Positions 5,061 through 8,058 of a DNA stretch of 8,058 nt are shown one piece after another (position 1 is the stretch's first letter; each line of letters begins with the position of its first letter). The stretch is from an uncultured Oscillospiraceae bacterium. Lineage in GTDB: Bacteria > Bacillota > Clostridia > Oscillospirales > Ruminococcaceae. The notes under the pieces are model-generated. The model was not told the DNA's origin and searched no databases. It was given only the letters and a program-made list of their open reading frames with translations. The position numbers and the translations under genes are program-made. The stretch spans positions 1-8,058 of the forward strand of contig USBC01000080.1 in NCBI GenBank assembly GCA_900552845.1, read 5' to 3'.

Positions 5061-5141
5061 CGCCCGCAGGGCGTTCCGGCTGCGCCGGAACCGACGGCAA
5101 AGCCGTCGAAACCGTCCTCCGGACGGTTTGCCCTGCGGGCG
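5061..5141 (-). repeat. 81-bp cloverleaf-like palindromic repeat, copy 2 (inverted relative to copy 1)
   Basis: The same 12-base arms (5061-5072 and 5130-5141) enclose three hairpins with three-base loops. They are GTTCCGGC/GCCGGAAC (5073-5091), CGACGGC/GCCGTCG (5092-5108) and AAACCGTCC/GGACGGTTT (5109-5129). Read on the minus strand, order and length equal copy 1; by hand count 69 of 81 positions are identical. Each of the three stems carries one changed pair that keeps pairing (G-C to A-T). A further hairpin GGCGGC/GCCGCC (5138-5152) overlaps the end. It lies in the leader of tmcAL, ending 59 bp before its ATG, so it would be in the tmcAL transcript if the promoter at 4817-4845 is used. Confidence 0.85.
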
Positions 5142-5199
5142 GCTGCGCCGCCTTCCCCGCCTCCGTCCGTCTCTCAAAGCCATGAAAGGAGCCAATTCC

Positions 5200-6381
5200 A
5201 TGCAGGTCGCTGCCATCATTGCCGAATGGAACCCGCTGCACAAGGGTCATCTACTGCCCGTCGCCGCCGCCAAAGCGCAGGGCGCCACCCACATCGCCGC
5301 CATCGTCAGCGGCAATTTTGTCCAGCGCGGAGAGCCGGCGCTCTGCCCGTGGCAGTATCGGGCAACCGCCGCCCTGCAAAGCGGTGTTGATCTTGTTTTA
5401 CAGCTCCCGCTGCCCTATGCTGTTTCCACTGCAGAGCACTTTGCCGGCGGCGCTGTGGCAAGCCTTGCCGCTTTGGGCTGTGTGGATACTTTGGTGTTCG
5501 GCAGCGAGTGCGGCGATCTTGCTGCCCTGCAGTCCGTCGCTGATGCTTTGAATTCCGCCGATTTTCCGGCAGCGCTGACGCCCCGGCTTGCTTTAGGGCT
5601 TCCCTTTGCCGCGGCACGGCAGGCGGCGGTCTCCGACCTTCTGGGGGAGCCGGCAGCACTGCTTTCCTCCCCCAACAATATTTTGGGGATTGAATATCTG
5701 CGGGCATTAAAGCGGCTCGACGCTCCTGTTACCGCTCTTACCCTGCCCCGTTTGGGCTCCCCCCACGACGGCTCCGTCGAAAGCGAGTACCCCTCAGCCT
5801 CGCTGCTGCGGCAGCGTTTTCTTTCCGGCGAAGAGATTTCCTCCTTGCTGCCGCCCGCCATGGCACAGCAGCTCCGGCTGGCGCAGGAGCAGGGTGCTCT
5901 GCCTGACTGCGAACAGTGGCAGAAGGCCCTTCTTATGCGTGCCCGCACCATGGAGGAGCAGGATTATCTTTCCCTGCCCGACATCAGTGAGGGACTGGAG
6001 CATCGTCTGTACCGGGCATCGCGCACGGCAAAAACCGCCGGGGAGCTGCTGACTGCGGCCAAAACCAAGCGGTACAGTCACGCCCGTCTGCGGCGGGTGC
6101 TGCTATCCGCCCTGCTGGAGCTTCCTGCGGGGCTTTCGGCGGAGCAGCCGCCCTACCTGCGGGTATTGGGCTTTACCGCACGCGGCGCAGAGATTCTGGC
6201 AAGGGCAAAAGCCACCCGAACACTGCCGCTTTCCGCCTCACTGGCGGAGCTGGCGGGCGCAGGCGATACCGCTGCCCGCTTTGCGCGGCTGGAGAGCCGT
6301 GCCGCCGACCTGTATCACACCCTCACACCGGCGCTTGCCCCCTGCGGGAGCGAGTACACCACGGCAGTCATAAAAATATAA
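5200..6381 (+). CDS. tmcAL: tRNA(Met) cytidine acetate ligase TmcAL (YlbM family)
   Basis: TmcAL uses acetate and ATP to make N4-acetylcytidine at the wobble base C34 of elongator tRNA-Met. The 393-residue product has the nucleotidyltransferase fold motif HKGH (residues 14-17) after AEWNPL. It continues with VSGNFVQRGEP (36-46), the LVFGSECGD stretch (98-106), NNILGIEYLRAL (159-170), the YPSAS..R motif (197-204) and KRYSHARLRR later on. These are hallmarks of YlbM/TmcAL. ATG at 5200 is chosen because AAAGGAG ends 8 nt upstream and the family starts right before the (V/I)xEYNP-like segment; longer versions of the frame run into the repeat. It is divergent from ackA, whose product also handles acetate. 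A strong terminator follows. Confidence 0.95.
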   Translation: MQVAAIIAEWNPLHKGHLLPVAAAKAQGATHIAAIVSGNFVQRGEPALCPWQYRATAALQSGVDLVLQLPLPYAVSTAEHFAGGAVASLAALGCVDTLVFGSECGDLAALQSVADALNSADFPAALTPRLALGLPFAAARQAAVSDLLGEPAALLSSPNNILGIEYLRALKRLDAPVTALTLPRLGSPHDGSVESEYPSASLLRQRFLSGEEISSLLPPAMAQQLRLAQEQGALPDCEQWQKALLMRARTMEEQDYLSLPDISEGLEHRLYRASRTAKTAGELLTAAKTKRYSHARLRRVLLSALLELPAGLSAEQPPYLRVLGFTARGAEILARAKATRTLPLSASLAELAGAGDTAARFARLESRAADLYHTLTPALAPCGSEYTTAVIKI

Positions 6382-6440
6382 ATTCTGTTTTCAAGGTGCG
6401 GCTGACCAAGCCCGCTGTCTTTTTGATGGGGCTTGGGTAG

Positions 6441-6489
6441 GCGGCTGACCTCCGGTATTTTATCGGGGGTCGGTCGCTTTTTTATTTTT
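6441..6489 (+). terminator. Intrinsic terminator of tmcAL
   Basis: A 16-bp stem with a few G-T pairs (GCGGCTGACC at 6441-6450, matching GGTCGGTCGC at 6468-6477) is followed by TTTTTTATTTTT. A second hairpin just before it, CCAAGCCC/GGGCTTGG (6406-6436), and an earlier copy of the ten bases GCGGCTGACC overlap this region. Confidence 0.85.
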
Positions 6490-6784
6490 CACCGGCGAGG
6501 AGAGGGCGGTGCGAAGGGCGGCGGAAAAAACGAGGGGCGGCAAGGCAGCCCGCAGGCAGGCTGGCGCCCGACGGAAGGCGGGCTGGCGCCTGTCGAGGGC
6601 AACGCAGCCGACACCGATTTTTGTGCCGGTCTGCGCACCGCCCGAATCCCCCTCTCACTAATACGGACAAAAACGCCGAAATTTGCAGTGAAAGCGCCCA
6701 ATTCGCACAAAGCTTAATGAAATGTTTACAAACAGGGCGGCAGGCGAGTTCAAAAGAGCCGAATTGCAGCGGGCGTTCAGGCAG
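6490..6784. other. Intergenic region without a recognisable gene
   Basis: About 300 bp lie between the convergent tmcAL and 6830-7402 genes. It is GC-rich to about 6650 and more AT-rich after that. Open frames here lack ribosome sites and family resemblance. A ten-base direct repeat GGCTGGCGCC occurs at 6559-6568 and 6581-6590. I see no tRNA, promoter or cloverleaf repeat. Confidence 0.6.
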
Positions 6785-6785
6785 C

Positions 6786-6811
6786 AAAACGCCCCGCCGT
6801 CAGGCAGGGCG
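6786..6811 (-). terminator. Intrinsic terminator of the 6830-7402 gene
   Basis: On the minus strand a 9-bp stem (CGCCCTGCC with GGCGGGGCG, one G-T pair, loop TGAC; 6811-6790) is followed by TTTT. It begins 19 nt after the TAA at 6830-6832. Confidence 0.7.
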
Positions 6812-6829
6812 CAGGTGCGGTATCTTGTT

Positions 6830-7402
6830 TTAATCCAAATGAACGGCAGCCTCATCGACCCAGCCGTAAACGCCGCTGCCGTCCTCCGAAACAAGGTGGA
6901 ATGGGTGAGGCGATCCCTCGGCATAATAGGTGACACGGCAGGCGCTTTCGCCCGTAAACTGCCGTTCCGGCTCCTCAGCGCGGGAGGAACTGTAGACCGC
7001 TCCACCGGAGAAGATGACGCGGCTGTTCACGCCGATGACGGTGAGGGAGCCTTTCTCTCCTGCATGGGGAAGTGCCTGCTCCGCTGCCTCCAGCAGAGCC
7101 AGATTGGTGACCTTTTCCCGTTCCCCCGCCGACAGGCTGCGGTATGCCATGCGCGCTGTAAGGACAAGCACGGCGTCCTCTGCGGTGATCTCCACCGGCA
7201 GGTCTGCGATCAGCGCATCAACCTCGCCTGCGGTCATGCCGTAAGGCATGGGCAGCTCCGGGACGGACGGCTGCGCTGCGGTCGGCCGCCCCGGCACGGG
7301 CAGAGTGACAACGCCGCTGACTGCCAGTGCAACGGCAATGACTGCCGCAAGCGCCAATGCGCCCAGTGCGACAACTATAACATGTTTTTTCATTTCAACC
7401 AT
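6830..7402 (-). CDS. Exported or membrane-anchored protein with C-terminal SH3-like segment, function unknown
   Basis: The 190-residue product starts MVEMKKHVIVV with one hydrophobic helix at about residues 7-30, a signal peptide or anchor. There is no lipobox cysteine. A Pro/Thr/Ala-rich linker follows (about 35-55). Residues 56-112 form a helical segment ending in LSAGEREKVTNLALLEAAEQAL, like the small helical modules of Bacillota surface proteins. The last 40 residues (CRVTYYAEGSPHPFHLV, GSGVYGWVD) resemble the bacterial SH3-like domains attached to cell-wall proteins. ATG at 7402 is chosen because AAGGG lies 12 nt upstream, though this is a weak site; MKK three codons later is the alternative. 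Longer versions of the frame read through a structured leader. An outer-surface role is inferred from the helix and SH3-like end; no enzyme motif is visible. Confidence 0.78.
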   Translation of the reverse strand: MVEMKKHVIVVALGALALAAVIAVALAVSGVVTLPVPGRPTAAQPSVPELPMPYGMTAGEVDALIADLPVEITAEDAVLVLTARMAYRSLSAGEREKVTNLALLEAAEQALPHAGEKGSLTVIGVNSRVIFSGGAVYSSSRAEEPERQFTGESACRVTYYAEGSPHPFHLVSEDGSGVYGWVDEAAVHLD

Positions 7403-7433
7403 ATCTGATGTTTTCCCTTTTGTCCCGGTCAAA

Positions 7434-7585
7434 GGCGGGGCGTGAAGCATCTGTCCGAGTGACAGCGTTTTGGTGGGGCGCGCCGGAGCGGCGAAGGGCT
7501 GTCCGCAGCAAGGCGCAGCGTCAGTCCTAGGGGAGCGGAGGCACACCCCATTTTGATTGGCGGGCAGCCAAACGCCGCCCTGTAT
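7434..7585 (-). ncRNA. Highly structured leader or stand-alone RNA upstream of the 6830-7402 gene
   Basis: Starting near 7585 on the minus strand, GGCGG-CGT (7579-7572) pairs with ACG-CC-CCGCC (7443-7434). Inside lies a small hairpin TTGGC/GCCAA (7571-7557). An 11-bp stem TGGGGTGTGCC (7550-7540) with GGCGCGCCCCA (7484-7474) leads into a long interrupted apical hairpin. A small hairpin CTGTC/GACAG (7465-7451) sits on the 3' side. A closing stem, a bubble with a 3'-side hairpin and a long apical arm is the general shape of 6S RNA, an inhibitor of RNA polymerase. I do not recognise conserved 6S bases, so a riboswitch-like leader is equally possible. No terminator separates it from the gene. Confidence 0.45.
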
Positions 7586-7592
7586 GATAAAG

Positions 7593-7621
7593 ATTATAGC
7601 AGATGGGGACGGAAATGGCAA
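7593..7621 (-). promoter_or_regulatory. Strong promoter upstream of the structured leader
   Basis: On the minus strand TTGCCA (7621-7616), a 17-bp spacer and TATAAT (7598-7593) match sigma-A consensus at 11 of 12 positions, and the -10 is extended (TGCTATAAT). The start would be near 7585, about 183 nt before the ATG at 7402. It is the strongest promoter in the window by eye. Confidence 0.75.
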
Positions 7622-7626
7622 CATGG

Positions 7627-7664
7627 GAAAAGAGAGGAGCGTCTGCCGCCGGTAGACGCTCCTC
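7627..7664 (-). terminator. Intrinsic terminator of the cytosine deaminase gene
   Basis: On the minus strand GAGGAGCGTCT (7664-7654) and AGACGCTCCTC (7644-7634) form a perfect 11-bp stem with a 9-nt loop, followed by TCTTTTCCC. It starts 46 bp after the codA-like stop and separates that gene from the promoter at 7593-7621. Confidence 0.8.
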
Positions 7665-7709
7665 CTCACAAGAGAGACAAATATGAAAGAGTACAGACAT
7701 TGACTAAGA

Positions 7710-8058
7710 TCAATAATGCACCGTGGTCTCCTTGGGCTTGGTCTCGGCGACCAGCTTACCGTTGCGGTAAGAGTACAGAACGGACACATCATAGTTGAGG
7801 GCATCATACCAGTTCTTCGCATCGAATACGACGAAGTTGGCGGCGTTGCCTTCCTTGATGCCGTAGGCGTCACCCAGGTGCAGGGTACGGGCGGCATTGG
7901 TGGTCACGAACTTGTAGGAGTTGCAGATCTCATCGTAGCCCAGCATATGGCCGGCATACAGACCCATGAAGACGGGGTCACGCATATTTCCGTTGCCCAG
8001 GGGGTTCCACGGATCAAAGATATCATCGTAACCGAAGGATACATTGATGCCCTCAGCG
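7710..8058 (-). CDS. codA: Cytosine deaminase (CodA-type amidohydrolase), C-terminal part
   Basis: Cytosine deaminase converts cytosine to uracil in pyrimidine salvage. The last 116 codons are in the window and the 5' part lies beyond its end. GINVSFGYDDIFDPWNPLGN closely follows the E. coli CodA segment around the metal-binding and catalytic Asp-Asp pair. It is followed by MGLYAGHMLGYDEI, TTNAARTLHL, a GIKEGNAANFVVFDA segment typical of amidohydrolase composite-sheet ends, and ETTVHY at the C-terminus (compare CodA TTVYL). The stop is TGA at 7710-7712. A clear terminator follows. The end of the protein looks complete. The N-terminal HxH metal site cannot be seen, so activity is inferred from family resemblance. 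A related amidohydrolase, such as one acting on isocytosine or creatinine, is possible. Confidence 0.9.
   Translation of the reverse strand, partial: AEGINVSFGYDDIFDPWNPLGNGNMRDPVFMGLYAGHMLGYDEICNSYKFVTTNAARTLHLGDAYGIKEGNAANFVVFDAKNWYDALNYDVSVLYSYRNGKLVAETKPKETTVHY

Noticed and set aside
5415..5951. A 178-codon minus-strand frame inside tmcAL
   Set aside because: It is a GC-rich antisense shadow of a strongly motif-supported gene.
6541..6600. A third cloverleaf repeat copy
   Set aside because: It contains GCCCGCAGG-like bases and GGCTGGCGCC repeats, but no matching second arm and no ordered triloop hairpins.
6433..6717. A 94-codon plus-strand frame after tmcAL
   Set aside because: It starts within the tmcAL terminator, has no ribosome site, and its low-complexity Gly/Arg-rich product resembles nothing.
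7403..7897. Extending the 6830-7402 gene upstream to a 355-codon frame
   Set aside because: The extra part reads antisense-like sequence, the codA terminator, the promoter and the structured leader; the signal peptide starts at 7402.

Overview
The window looks like a chromosomal segment of a gut-type, GC-rich member of the Bacillota, most likely class Clostridia near the Oscillospiraceae. The clues are the rpmG-secE order, the yuzA-type DUF378 gene, the ackA/tmcAL neighbourhood, strong AGGAGG ribosome sites and consensus sigma-A promoters. I cannot name a genus or species from sequence alone.

Layout. Bases 1-261 (minus strand) carry the 5' end of secE and a complete rpmG, with a promoter near 412-441. 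Bases 487-3016 (minus) were once a two-gene unit: a PHP-family histidinol-phosphatase (hisJ-like) followed 35 bp later by a small three-helix membrane protein. The phosphatase gene is now split by a 1352-bp IS200/IS605-type element (about 1314-2665). The element encodes an intact TnpB (RuvC nuclease, ancestor of Cas12) but no TnpA. It has imperfect hairpins with bulged bases at both ends and a structured right end that should be the omega-RNA. Removing it restores a 267-codon frame exactly. A DUF378 membrane-protein gene follows on the plus strand (3166-3381).

acetate kinase (ackA, minus, 3573-4760) and tRNA-Met cytidine acetate ligase (tmcAL, plus, 5200-6381) are divergent. They appear to share overlapping back-to-back promoters around 4817-4867. 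Both proteins handle acetate and ATP, so the pairing makes biochemical sense. Two copies of an 81-bp cloverleaf-like palindromic repeat lie in inverted orientation on either side of ackA (3404-3484 and 5061-5141). Their differences are mostly compensatory stem changes or loop changes.

After the tmcAL terminator comes about 300 bp with no gene. Then, on the minus strand, there is a secreted or membrane-anchored protein with a C-terminal SH3-like segment (6830-7402). It is preceded by a strong promoter and a highly structured leader of about 150 nt, which may be a stand-alone RNA of 6S-like shape. The window ends with the C-terminal part of a CodA-type cytosine deaminase (7710-8058).

The observations most worth following are the cloverleaf repeat family, the TnpB/omega-RNA element with its self-guide inside hisJ, the structured leader near 7434-7585 and the bidirectional ackA/tmcAL promoter.
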